The notes beneath the pieces were generated by a model that made no database searches, was not told where the DNA came from, and saw only the letters and a program-made list of their open reading frames with translations. Shown here piece by piece: positions 1-6,290 of a stretch of 13,266 nt of DNA. The DNA comes from a bacterium (lineage in GTDB: Bacteria; Bacteroidota; Bacteroidia; Cytophagales; Thermonemataceae). The position numbers and the translations under genes were made by a program. The stretch spans positions 1-13,266 of the forward strand of contig JANYGM010000438.1 of the NCBI GenBank assembly GCA_025362415.1. Reading direction: 5' to 3'. Each line of letters starts with the position of its first letter. Position 1 is the stretch's first letter.

Positions 1-872
1 GGTTTCTCTAATTGCAAGCCAAAAACCGCAATTCCAGCCGTATTGTACCAAAGACCTGCACCCACAAAAGAACGCCTTGCACCTTCATCAAAATTGTTGA
101 AATAATAGCGTGCCAAACCCCCAATATTAGCCGTAGTTTGCGGATTACGGACTATCAAACGGAAGTTTGGGTGAATGCTAAACTGTTCATTATCAAATAC
201 TTTTATCTCTCCTGAAAAAATAGTCGTAATAGGCAATGTACTAGGTTGATTATAAAAAGATAAATCTGGTTTATTGAGGTAATAAAGCCCAATTCCGAGA
301 TAATAAGGCACTTCTTGACGCAAATTTTCTTTATAAAATAACATTCCTGCATTGACAAGCGCATAACTAGAACGAAAAACAGGTATTTTCTCATTGATAG
401 GTGCATTTGCATCAAAACCATCTAAATATTGGCTTTCTGTGCGTATTTCAGCCGTATTGATGCTCCTTTGAAAAAAGCCTCCTTGCAAACCAAAACTCAA
501 AAAAAGTTCGTTTTCTACCTGCAAATTATAGGCAAAAGTAGCCAAAATTCCCGTTGTACGAAGCAGGCTATTTGTTCCAGCAGATTCATTGAATAAACTC
601 AAACTTGCAGCACCACGGTTGATAGTTTTTTTCTCATCTAAAAGTGGATAAATAAACGTAAAAAGTGCAGTAGAATAGTTTTGTCCTGCGCCTATACGTT
701 GGTTGCGTATGTTTAGACGTGCCGACATCTCACCATTGAGGCTAATACTCGCAGGATTTGTAAGCGTTGGAGAATAATAAAATTGAGAAAAACGGCTTAT
801 TTGTGCTACACAATTATCCAAAGGCAATAAAAATATTACCCAAAATAAAATAAATCCCAATAAAAATGGCAT
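1..872 (-). CDS. PorP/SprF family type IX secretion system membrane protein (C-terminus beyond window)
   Basis: Reading the minus strand from the ATG at 872 gives about 290 residues with no stop before the window edge, so the 3' end is missing. A hydrophobic signal peptide (residues 1-24, ending CVAQ) is followed by RFSQFYYSPTLTNPAS (residues 27-42), which matches the start of PorP/SprF proteins, where a QFSQYYxxPLxxNPA pattern precedes an outer-membrane beta-barrel. The rest alternates short aromatic and polar strands with repeated Gly-Tyr/Phe segments, as in a barrel. Known members of the family work with the type IX secretion and gliding machinery; many paralogues per genome have unassigned partners, so the specific role here is inferred only from family. 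The same frame further upstream shows no other ATG. The gene diverges from the protease at 1393 across a repeat-filled gap. Several short open frames overlapping it are shadows. Confidence 0.85.
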   Translation of the reverse strand, partial: MPFLLGFILFWVIFLLPLDNCVAQISRFSQFYYSPTLTNPASISLNGEMSARLNIRNQRIGAGQNYSTALFTFIYPLLDEKKTINRGAASLSLFNESAGTNSLLRTTGILATFAYNLQVENELFLSFGLQGGFFQRSINTAEIRTESQYLDGFDANAPINEKIPVFRSSYALVNAGMLFYKENLRQEVPYYLGIGLYYLNKPDLSFYNQPSTLPITTIFSGEIKVFDNEQFSIHPNFRLIVRNPQTTANIGGLARYYFNNFDEGARRSFVGAGLWYNTAGIAVFGLQLEK

Positions 873-944
873 TTTGTAGGTTTTCAAAACAAATTTCTCA
901 TTTTTTGAAAAAGATTTTGCCTAATTCTAACCGCAAACAATGTA

Positions 945-979
945 TTCATTCACAATTCCTAATTCACAATTCACAATTC
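945..979. repeat. Heptanucleotide repeat array 1
   Basis: Five 7-base units in perfect register: a lead unit TTCATTC, then ACAATTC, a variant CTAATTC, and ACAATTC twice. It lies 73 bases upstream of the porP/sprF start. The reverse complement of the array at 10685-10719 has the same units in the same order, and both are preceded by TGTA. Function is unknown; the layout resembles the heptanucleotide STRR repeats described in heterocystous cyanobacteria, but homology is not implied. Confidence 0.8.
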
Positions 980-1070
980 AAGACAAACAAATCTCACAAA
1001 AATACGTTTTATCCTCAAATAAGCAATATAAATCAATAAAAAACAAAACATTTAGATAACGATATTGATA

Positions 1071-1263
1071 ATTTGTATTACAGTCCAGCGGACTGATATA
1101 TTTATAGAAAACAGTCAAAAAATGTATTTCGCTCCAGCGGAGCGGCACTAGCAAGGGCTAGTTTTATAAATATTGCGCTCCGCTGGAGCGAAATACAAAC
1201 ACAATGATATTTCTATAAAACTAGCTTTTGCTAGTAGAGTTCCGCTGGAACTAATACAAAATA
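1071..1263. repeat. REP-like cluster of covarying hairpins with long inverted repeat
   Basis: Four hairpins share a 6-bp stem around a 3-base AGC or GCT loop: 1081-1095 (CAGTCC/GGACTG), 1130-1144 (CGCTCC/GGAGCG), 1176-1190 (CGCTCC/GGAGCG) and 1238-1252 (AGTTCC/GGAACT). Stem sequences differ but pairing is kept on both sides. Two further hairpins, 1147-1162 (ACTAGC, loop AAGG, GCTAGT) and 1220-1235 (ACTAGC, loop TTTT, GCTAGT), sit between them. The first two triplet-loop hairpins are preceded by TGTATT on the plus strand; the last two are preceded by it on the minus strand. A roughly 50-base block at about 1125-1174 recurs inverted at about 1205-1256. This fits a REP/BIME-type or MITE-like element. 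No transposase gene is in the window. It sits between divergent genes, so it is unlikely to be a terminator. Confidence 0.8.
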
Positions 1264-1289
1264 TCAATGTCTTTGTCTAATTAAAAAAT

Positions 1290-1333
1290 ATTTAAGAAAA
1301 TATTTTTAGAAAAAACCAAAATATTTCTTAAAT
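1290..1333. repeat. AT-rich inverted repeat overlapping the protease promoter
   Basis: ATTTAAGAAAATATTTT (1290-1306) is matched by its reverse complement, lacking one A, at 1318-1333; the loop is 11 bases. The right arm covers most of the putative -7 box at 1329-1336. It could be a regulator-binding site or a weak hairpin; AT-rich DNA makes chance matches more likely. Confidence 0.45.
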
Positions 1334-1336
1334 TTG
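1329..1336 (+). promoter_or_regulatory. Putative -7 box (TAAATTTG) for the protease gene
   Basis: TAAATTTG matches the Bacteroidota primary sigma -7 consensus TAnnTTTG and lies 57 bases before the first ATG of the protease. No clear -33 TTTG box was found at normal spacing. Confidence 0.5.
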
Positions 1337-1392
1337 ATAATAATAGCATCTTTATTGCGTTACTGATTGTTGAAGTTAAAATAAGAATAGAT

Positions 1393-3546
1393 ATGAATTT
1401 GAGTATGAATTTTAAAAATTTAAGTTTTATGAAAAAAACGTTTTTGGTAGTTTCTCTACCTATTATTGTGATGATTTTTGGGTTTACTAATCCTAGTTTT
1501 TTTAGCAATATCCGTAAAAGTTTTGCCACTACAAAATATGAAAAAGTGGAAGCTGATACTAATCTTGTGCTTAAACCAAACGCTGCACTAGAAAAAAAAG
1601 CGGTACTTATTGTGTCTATTTTGAAACGTGAGCATTACAAAAAACAAAACCTCAATGATTCTCTTTCCTCCTTTATTTTGGATAAATTTATCAATGAACT
1701 AGATAAAGATAGGCTATATTTTCACGCAAATGACATCAAAAAATTTCAGAAATACCGTAATAAAATTGATGATGAACTTTCGCAAGAAACAACTAATTTA
1801 GTGATTCCTTTCAATATTTATAACACTTTTACCAAACGTGTTCAAGAACGTGTTGAAAGAAATCAGAAACTTTTGAAGGAAAAATATGATTTTTCTGCTG
1901 ATGAATACTACGAAACTGACCGTGATTCTTTAGCGTGGCTTTCTTCTGAAAAAGAACTGGACAAAGAATGGCGCAAAATTATTAAAAACGAAATTTTAAC
2001 TGCCAAACTGACAGGTGAAAAAGATACGGCTATTGTTAATAAATTAGGGAAAAGATATGAGAAATTTAAGAAAAGTCTTGCTCAAACAAAATCAGAGGAA
2101 GTTTTTCAGCAATATATGAATTGTGTAACAGAATCTTACGACCCTCATACAAGCTATTTTTCACCTATTGATGCTAGCAATTTCAAAATGACTATGAACA
2201 GTTCTTTGGAAGGAATTGGCGCAAATTTGGGTACAGAAAATGATTATACAGTTATCAAAGGTGTGCGCCCTGGAAGTCCTGCTTTCAAAAGCAAAAAACT
2301 TGCTGAAAATGACAAAATTATTGGTGTGGCGCAAGGTGATGAGGGTAAAATGGTAGATGTGGTAGGTTGGAGAATAGACGAAACTATCCAACTTATTAGA
2401 GGTAAAAAAGGTACTGTGGTGCGTTTGTCTATACTTTCTGCAAAAGATGGCACAACCGCAAAACCACAAGAAGTACGAATGGTAAGAGAAAAAATCAATA
2501 TTGATGAGGCAGGATTGACCAAAAAAATTGTTGAATATGAAGAAAACAACAAAAAATACCGTGTGGGCGTTTTGACTATTCCAAGTTTTTATTTTAATGC
2601 AGAAGATTTTAGAGCAGGAAATCCTGACTATAAAAGTACCACCAACGACACTAAAAAGGCACTTTTAGAGTTTGAAAAGGAAAAAATTGATGCCCTCGTG
2701 GTTGATTTACGCTTTAATGGTGGTGGTTCACTAAAAGAAGCTATTGATTTGACCAGTCTTTTTGTCAATAGAGGCGTAGTCGTGCAGGTAAAAGATGCTA
2801 ATGGGCGTATTTCTGCCTATAGAACAGATAATTTTGAGAAAATGTATGACGGACAATTAGTCGTTTTGACTTCTCGTTTTAGTGCGTCTGCATCAGAAAT
2901 TTTTGCAGGTGCTATTCAAGATTATAAACGTGGTATTGTGCTTGGAGAACGTACTTATGGCAAAGGAACAGTACAAAATATTATGGGTTTGGGTGAAATT
3001 TTAGGAGATAGAGATGCACAAATAGGAGATTTAAAACTTACTTTGCAGAAATATTATAGAGCAAATGGTACTACAACACAACTTTTGGGGGTTCAACCTG
3101 ATGTAGAAGTGCCTTCTATGTTCTCTGGAAATGAATTTAGAGAAAGTATGGAAAAATCAGCTTTACCTGCTGATGTAATACGCTCTGCCTCACCTGTGGC
3201 TAACAATACGGTTTCTCCTGAAATGATTGCACGTCTAAGAAAATCTTTGGAAGAAAGAAAAACATCTGACCCAGATTTAAAAAAATTAGTTTCAGACGTA
3301 CAGAAAATGCGTATCAGACGTAGTAATACAAAAATTTCTTTAAATGAAACCAAACGCAAAAAAGAATTAGAGGAGCAAAAAGCTGAAAAAGAACTTAATA
3401 AAGCACTTTCTTTGGAAGGAGAAGATGAAACTATCGTTCCTGATGGCACAGCACCAAAGAAAAAACTGGTTGAAAGCTATAAGTCTTTGAAAGATTTGTA
3501 TGTAAAAAATAGCATTAAAGTAGCTATTGAAATGACAAAACCATAA
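1393..3546 (+). CDS. Carboxy-terminal processing (tail-specific) protease, S41 family
   Basis: A 717-residue Prc/Tsp-type periplasmic serine protease. Such enzymes cleave proteins from or near their C-terminus in envelope quality control and lipoprotein or peptidoglycan-enzyme turnover. A signal segment lies near residues 13-35; the second ATG (codon 13, base 1429) gives a more typical MKKTFLVVS start and may be the real one. A helical Tsp N-terminal region (about 55-265) includes DPHTSYFSP at 250-258. A PDZ domain follows (about 270-360, GIGANLG...VRPGSPA), then the S41 catalytic domain (about 380-565). By alignment with E. coli Prc the catalytic pair is Ser499 in SASASE and Lys524 in YGKGTVQ, 25 residues apart as in Prc. 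A charged C-terminal region (about 575-717) corresponds to the Prc C-terminal domain. The gene appears intact and probably shares a transcript with the small gene nine bases downstream. Confidence 0.93.
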   Translation: MNLSMNFKNLSFMKKTFLVVSLPIIVMIFGFTNPSFFSNIRKSFATTKYEKVEADTNLVLKPNAALEKKAVLIVSILKREHYKKQNLNDSLSSFILDKFINELDKDRLYFHANDIKKFQKYRNKIDDELSQETTNLVIPFNIYNTFTKRVQERVERNQKLLKEKYDFSADEYYETDRDSLAWLSSEKELDKEWRKIIKNEILTAKLTGEKDTAIVNKLGKRYEKFKKSLAQTKSEEVFQQYMNCVTESYDPHTSYFSPIDASNFKMTMNSSLEGIGANLGTENDYTVIKGVRPGSPAFKSKKLAENDKIIGVAQGDEGKMVDVVGWRIDETIQLIRGKKGTVVRLSILSAKDGTTAKPQEVRMVREKINIDEAGLTKKIVEYEENNKKYRVGVLTIPSFYFNAEDFRAGNPDYKSTTNDTKKALLEFEKEKIDALVVDLRFNGGGSLKEAIDLTSLFVNRGVVVQVKDANGRISAYRTDNFEKMYDGQLVVLTSRFSASASEIFAGAIQDYKRGIVLGERTYGKGTVQNIMGLGEILGDRDAQIGDLKLTLQKYYRANGTTTQLLGVQPDVEVPSMFSGNEFRESMEKSALPADVIRSASPVANNTVSPEMIARLRKSLEERKTSDPDLKKLVSDVQKMRIRRSNTKISLNETKRKKELEEQKAEKELNKALSLEGEDETIVPDGTAPKKKLVESYKSLKDLYVKNSIKVAIEMTKP

Positions 3547-3555
3547 CATTAATTT

Positions 3556-3816
3556 ATGGAAAATATAAGTGAAAAAGCAAAAAAAATTATTGCTAATGTT
3601 GCTGAAAATGAGGAAATAAAAGAAATATATCTCAATTATATTTCCCTAAGCAATGAAACAGAAAAAACTGTTTTTTGGCAAAAATTGGCTGAACAAATCA
3701 ATACGAAAACGCCTCTTGAACAACAAATTTTTCATAAAAATTTGCAAAAAGGCTTATTAGCTATTAGCACTCGTATTGGGGTGTTGGCTGGTGATATGTT
3801 AGAAATAGCAAAATAA
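3556..3816 (+). CDS. Hypothetical 86-residue protein downstream of the protease
   Basis: I do not recognise this family. The protein is small, mostly helical by composition (MENISEKAKKIIANVAENEE... ending RIGVLAGDMLEIAK), soluble, with no signal peptide or cysteine. Its ATG lies nine bases after the protease stop codon on the same strand, and a strong hairpin terminator follows, so it is very likely the last gene of a two-gene transcript. Because the protease is exported and this protein appears cytoplasmic, a direct partnership is not obvious. Coding is supported by its position and by the lack of any competing frame. Confidence 0.7.
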   Translation: MENISEKAKKIIANVAENEEIKEIYLNYISLSNETEKTVFWQKLAEQINTKTPLEQQIFHKNLQKGLLAISTRIGVLAGDMLEIAK

Positions 3817-3829
3817 GTTTTTAAATGCT

Positions 3830-3867
3830 AAATAAAAGGCTTTTCAAATTTGAAAAGTCTTTTATTT
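3830..3867. terminator. Bidirectional intrinsic terminator
   Basis: A 19-bp stem with G-T/A-C irregularity at one position pairs AAATAAAAGGCTTTTCAAA (3830-3848) with 3849-3867, with T-rich sequence on both sides. It lies between the convergent stop codons at 3816 and 3874 and can serve both transcripts. Confidence 0.8.
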
Positions 3868-3873
3868 TGTCTT

Positions 3874-4821
3874 TTATCTTAATCCTCCTGTGTGTATGAT
3901 AAGCAGACGTGCATTTTTTGGAAAATATTGCTTTTTGACAAGGTCAAAAACAGCATAAAATAATTTTCCTGTATAAACAAATTCTAATGGAATTTGATGC
4001 TTTTGCATAAAATGTTCTATAAAAGATATTAGTTCTGGCTTGCTTTTGGCATAACCTCCAAAATGATAATCTAATTCTAAGGTAGCCCCCAAACCCCCAA
4101 AGGTAGCCCCCAAACCCCCAAAGGGGGCTTTAATACAGTTTTCTAAAAAGTTATTCACTTCATCTTTCAAAAAACCACCATTTTTTAAAACAGAAATACC
4201 TATAATTTGCTGATTTTCAAGCTGATACAAATATTTTCCCGCAACCAAGCCCGCAAGCGTTCCACCTGTGCCTGCACATACGCATACGTGAGAATAATTA
4301 TTAAATACTTCATTTTCAAGGATTTCCATAGTTCCTTTTATAGCCAAATCATTGCTTCCACCTTCTGGAATAATATAAAGATTATCAAAATCAAGATTTA
4401 TTAAATCAAGATTTTCTTTTGATTTTTCTTGTAAAATATTTTTCAAAATAGCTATAAAATCAGGTGTGTTTTTTTGCTGATAAGTGCTTCTATCTACATA
4501 AAAAAGCATCATTCCGTTTTCTTTTGCGAGTTTTAGTGTACTATTGAGTGGTGGTGTTTCTTCTCCCCTAATAATACCAATGGTTTTGAAATCATACATT
4601 TTTCCTGCAAAAGAGGTAGCTAAAATATGATTAGAAAAAGCTCCTCCAAAGGTCAGTAAAGTTGTTTTTTGCTGATTTTTTGCTTCTTGAAGATTGTATT
4701 TGAGTTTGTAATATTTATTTCCTTGCAAAAGTGGGTGCGCCAAATCCAAACGTAAAACATCTACACTAATATTATTTTGGATAAATAATTCATCTTCAAT
4801 GGATTGTATAAATTCTTTCAT
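3874..4821 (-). CDS. PLP-dependent ACC deaminase/D-cysteine desulfhydrase family protein
   Basis: A 315-residue fold-type II PLP enzyme of the 1-aminocyclopropane-1-carboxylate deaminase/D-cysteine desulfhydrase family, expected to release ammonia or sulfide from a small amino acid in the cytoplasm. Visible motifs: QGNKYYKL (residues 33-40), where Lys36 should bind PLP; FGGAFSNH (58-65); PEGGSN (152-157); the phosphate-binding loop AGTGGT (183-188); FGGYAK (254-259); YTGK (283-286); and a C-terminal HTGG (310-313). Family members with this pattern are often called deaminases without evidence; the substrate cannot be read here. Unusually, residues 231-247 (KAPFGGLGATFGGLGAT) come from two exact 21-base repeats plus an inverted extension in very GC-rich DNA, inserted in frame just before the conserved YHFGGYAK motif. 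Whether activity survives is unknown. The start ATG is at 4821. Confidence 0.88.
   Translation of the reverse strand: MKEFIQSIEDELFIQNNISVDVLRLDLAHPLLQGNKYYKLKYNLQEAKNQQKTTLLTFGGAFSNHILATSFAGKMYDFKTIGIIRGEETPPLNSTLKLAKENGMMLFYVDRSTYQQKNTPDFIAILKNILQEKSKENLDLINLDFDNLYIIPEGGSNDLAIKGTMEILENEVFNNYSHVCVCAGTGGTLAGLVAGKYLYQLENQQIIGISVLKNGGFLKDEVNNFLENCIKAPFGGLGATFGGLGATLELDYHFGGYAKSKPELISFIEHFMQKHQIPLEFVYTGKLFYAVFDLVKKQYFPKNARLLIIHTGGLR
4081..4131 (-). repeat. In-frame G/C-rich tandem repeat with inverted tail inside the PLP-enzyme gene
   Basis: On the plus strand two identical 21-base units (4081-4101 and 4102-4122, containing GGTAGCCCCCAAACCCCC) are followed by GGGGGCTTT (4123-4131), which can pair with the AAAGGTAGCCCCC junction or the C-runs. 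The composition contrasts sharply with the AT-rich flanks. On the coding strand it reads as two FGGLGAT heptapeptides. It resembles short dispersed GC-rich palindromic repeats found in Bacteroidota genomes; that link is from general familiarity, not a search. Confidence 0.75.
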
Positions 4822-4864
4822 TTTTTAATTGTAAAATTATTTTTTTAGAACGTATAAAAACAAT

Positions 4865-4900
4865 AAAAAGCCTTCAAATTTTAAAATTTGAAGACTTTTT
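4865..4900 (-). terminator. Intrinsic terminator of the acyl-CoA dehydrogenase gene
   Basis: A near-perfect palindrome centred between 4882 and 4883 pairs 18 bases with a single C-A mismatch (4871/4894). On the minus strand it is followed by a T-rich run (TTTTTATTGTTTTTATA), as expected of a terminator 39 bases beyond the dehydrogenase stop codon. Confidence 0.7.
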
Positions 4901-4905
4901 GTCAT

Positions 4906-4933
4906 AATTTTTAATTCGTAATTCGTAATTGAA
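4906..4933. repeat. Heptanucleotide repeat array 2
   Basis: Four units of period 7: AATTTTT, AATTCGT twice, and AATTGAA. Read on the minus strand it starts with TCAATTACGAATT, the same words that start the array at 11290. It begins five bases after the stop codon of the acyl-CoA dehydrogenase gene. Confidence 0.7.
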
Positions 4934-4938
4934 TAAAA

Positions 4939-6096
4939 TTATTTGAATAAATTTCTAGAAATTACGAGTTTTTGAATTTCTGTTGTACCTTCTCCAATAG
5001 TGCAAAGTTTAGAATCTCTATAAAATTTCTCAACTGGATAATCTTTTGTATAGCCGTAGCCACCAAAAATCTGTACCGCATCATTAGCAACCCTTACACA
5101 AACTTCTGAGGCATAATATTTAGCCATTGCTGATGCAGTTGTTACTGCTTTATTAGCATCTTTTAGGTCGCAGGCTTTTTCAATAAGTAGCGTTGAGGCT
5201 TCTATTTCTGTTGCCATTTCTGCTAATTTGAAACCTATTGCCTGAAATTTACCTATGTTTTGCCCAAACTGATGTCTTTCTTTTGAGTATTGTAAAGCAG
5301 CTTCATACGCTCCAATAGCAATTCCTAACGACAATGCCGCAATAGAAATACGTCCACCATCCAAAATTTTCATAGCTTGGTGAAAGCCCTCACCAACATT
5401 ACCCAACATTTGGCTTTTATGCACACGCACATTGTCAAAAATAAGTTCTGTTGTTTCAGAGGCACGCATACCTAATTTATTTTCTTTGCGTCCAGCCGTA
5501 AAACCTGCCATTCCTTTCTCCAAAATGAAAGCAGTAGAGTTGCTAGACGTGTTTGGCGCACCTGTACGAGTCATAATAACGGCTACTTGCCCTGTTTTTC
5601 CGTGAGTAATAAAGTTTTTAGCACCGTTAATAATAAAATAATCACCATCTTGAACTGCCGTAGTTTTCATATTTCCTGCATCAGAGCCTGTATTTGGTTC
5701 TGTAAGTCCCCACGCACCAATCCATTCAGCAGTGGCAAGTTTTGGAAGATATTTTCGTTTTTGTTCTTCATTTCCAAACATTAGTATTTGGTTGGTACAC
5801 AAAGAGTTATGAGCCGCCATAGAAAGCCCAATAGAAGGATCAACTTTAGAAAGTGCCACTATTCCTGCTACATATTCGTGATAACCAAATCCAGAACCGC
5901 CATATTCTTCTGGTACAAGCATACCCATAAGCCCCATTTTACCCAATTCTTTGAAAACGTGTATAGGAAATTCTTGCGACTCGTCCCATTCCATCATTTG
6001 AGGTTTGATGTGTTTTTCTGCAAATTCTTTAACAGATTGTGTAATATTATCTAATATTTCTTGTTTTTCGTGTTTATCAATTGCTTCCGCTATCAT
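4939..6096 (-). CDS. Acyl-CoA dehydrogenase (FAD-dependent)
   Basis: A 385-residue flavoenzyme that oxidises an acyl-CoA thioester to the 2,3-enoyl-CoA and passes electrons to ETF. The three-part ACAD fold is visible: N-terminal helical domain (KPQMMEWDESQEFP, GGSGFGYHEY), middle domain with the flavin-binding AWGLTEPNTGSDAG, and C-terminal domain with RHQFGQNIGKFQA and FGGYGYTKDYPVEKFYRD. The catalytic Glu is in IGEGTTEIQ at residue 369 counting from this start, very close to the Glu position in short-chain acyl-CoA dehydrogenases; chain length or branched-chain preference cannot be fixed from sequence. I chose the ATG at 6096 rather than the in-frame TTG at 6147, because that TTG lies inside a good -7 promoter box and the upstream 17 residues do not resemble the family. 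The gene is intact and diverges from the histidine kinase. Confidence 0.93.
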   Translation of the reverse strand: MIAEAIDKHEKQEILDNITQSVKEFAEKHIKPQMMEWDESQEFPIHVFKELGKMGLMGMLVPEEYGGSGFGYHEYVAGIVALSKVDPSIGLSMAAHNSLCTNQILMFGNEEQKRKYLPKLATAEWIGAWGLTEPNTGSDAGNMKTTAVQDGDYFIINGAKNFITHGKTGQVAVIMTRTGAPNTSSNSTAFILEKGMAGFTAGRKENKLGMRASETTELIFDNVRVHKSQMLGNVGEGFHQAMKILDGGRISIAALSLGIAIGAYEAALQYSKERHQFGQNIGKFQAIGFKLAEMATEIEASTLLIEKACDLKDANKAVTTASAMAKYYASEVCVRVANDAVQIFGGYGYTKDYPVEKFYRDSKLCTIGEGTTEIQKLVISRNLFK

Positions 6097-6144
6097 TTTT
6101 TTGGTTTTTAGAGATTTTTTGTTGAGATTTGATGAAACTATACA

Positions 6145-6152
6145 CAAATATA
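6145..6152 (-). promoter_or_regulatory. Putative -7 box (TATATTTG) for acyl-CoA dehydrogenase
   Basis: The minus strand reads TATATTTG, an exact TAnnTTTG match, 48 bases upstream of the chosen ATG at 6096. A -33 box is not clear. This placement argues against the longer reading frame that would start at 6147. Confidence 0.55.
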
Positions 6153-6196
6153 CTGAAAGTTTATTGAAATTGTTATATTTTTTCTAAAAAAAATTC

Positions 6197-6204
6197 TATT
6201 TTTG
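6197..6204 (+). promoter_or_regulatory. Putative -7 box (TATTTTTG) for the hybrid kinase
   Basis: TATTTTTG matches TAnnTTTG and lies 86 bases upstream of the kinase ATG. It is only 44 bases from the divergent -7 box of the dehydrogenase gene, so the two promoters are back to back and could share an operator. Confidence 0.45.
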
Positions 6205-6219
6205 TAAGCTATTAACAAC

Positions 6220-6248
6220 ACCTTTCAAGTTTTTAAAACCTTGAAGGT
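6220..6248 (+). repeat. Stem-loop in the kinase leader
   Basis: ACCTT/AAGGT and CAAG/CTTG pair around a 10-base loop with one bulged T (6225). It falls in the predicted 5' leader, 42 bases before the ATG, and no T-run follows, so a terminator is unlikely. It may be a dispersed repeat or a leader structure. Confidence 0.45.
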
Positions 6249-6290
6249 CTAAATAATGAAATAATTTATTTTATAAATTAAAATTTCTTA

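Larger units (their letters stand above)
873..1392. other. Divergent intergenic region between porP/sprF-like gene and protease
   Basis: This gene-free stretch of 520 bases holds heptamer array 1, the REP-like hairpin cluster, an AT-rich inverted repeat (1290-1333) and the protease promoter. A minus-strand open frame over 1281-1529 mostly overlaps the protease gene and has no supporting features. I see no convincing small gene or structured RNA beyond the hairpins. Confidence 0.7.

Noticed and set aside
12..421. Short open frames on both strands at the left edge
   Set aside because: They overlap the clear porP/sprF-like reading frame in other frames and have no family features.
945..979. Heptamer arrays as a CRISPR array
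   Set aside because: Units are 7 bases without spacers, and no cas genes are present.
2161..2552. Two minus-strand frames of about 100 codons inside the protease gene
   Set aside because: They are antisense shadows of a well-supported S41 protease; compositions are cysteine- or serine-rich without domain structure.
6097..6147. N-terminal extension of the acyl-CoA dehydrogenase from a TTG codon
   Set aside because: The TTG lies within a consensus -7 promoter box, and the extra residues are not typical of the family.
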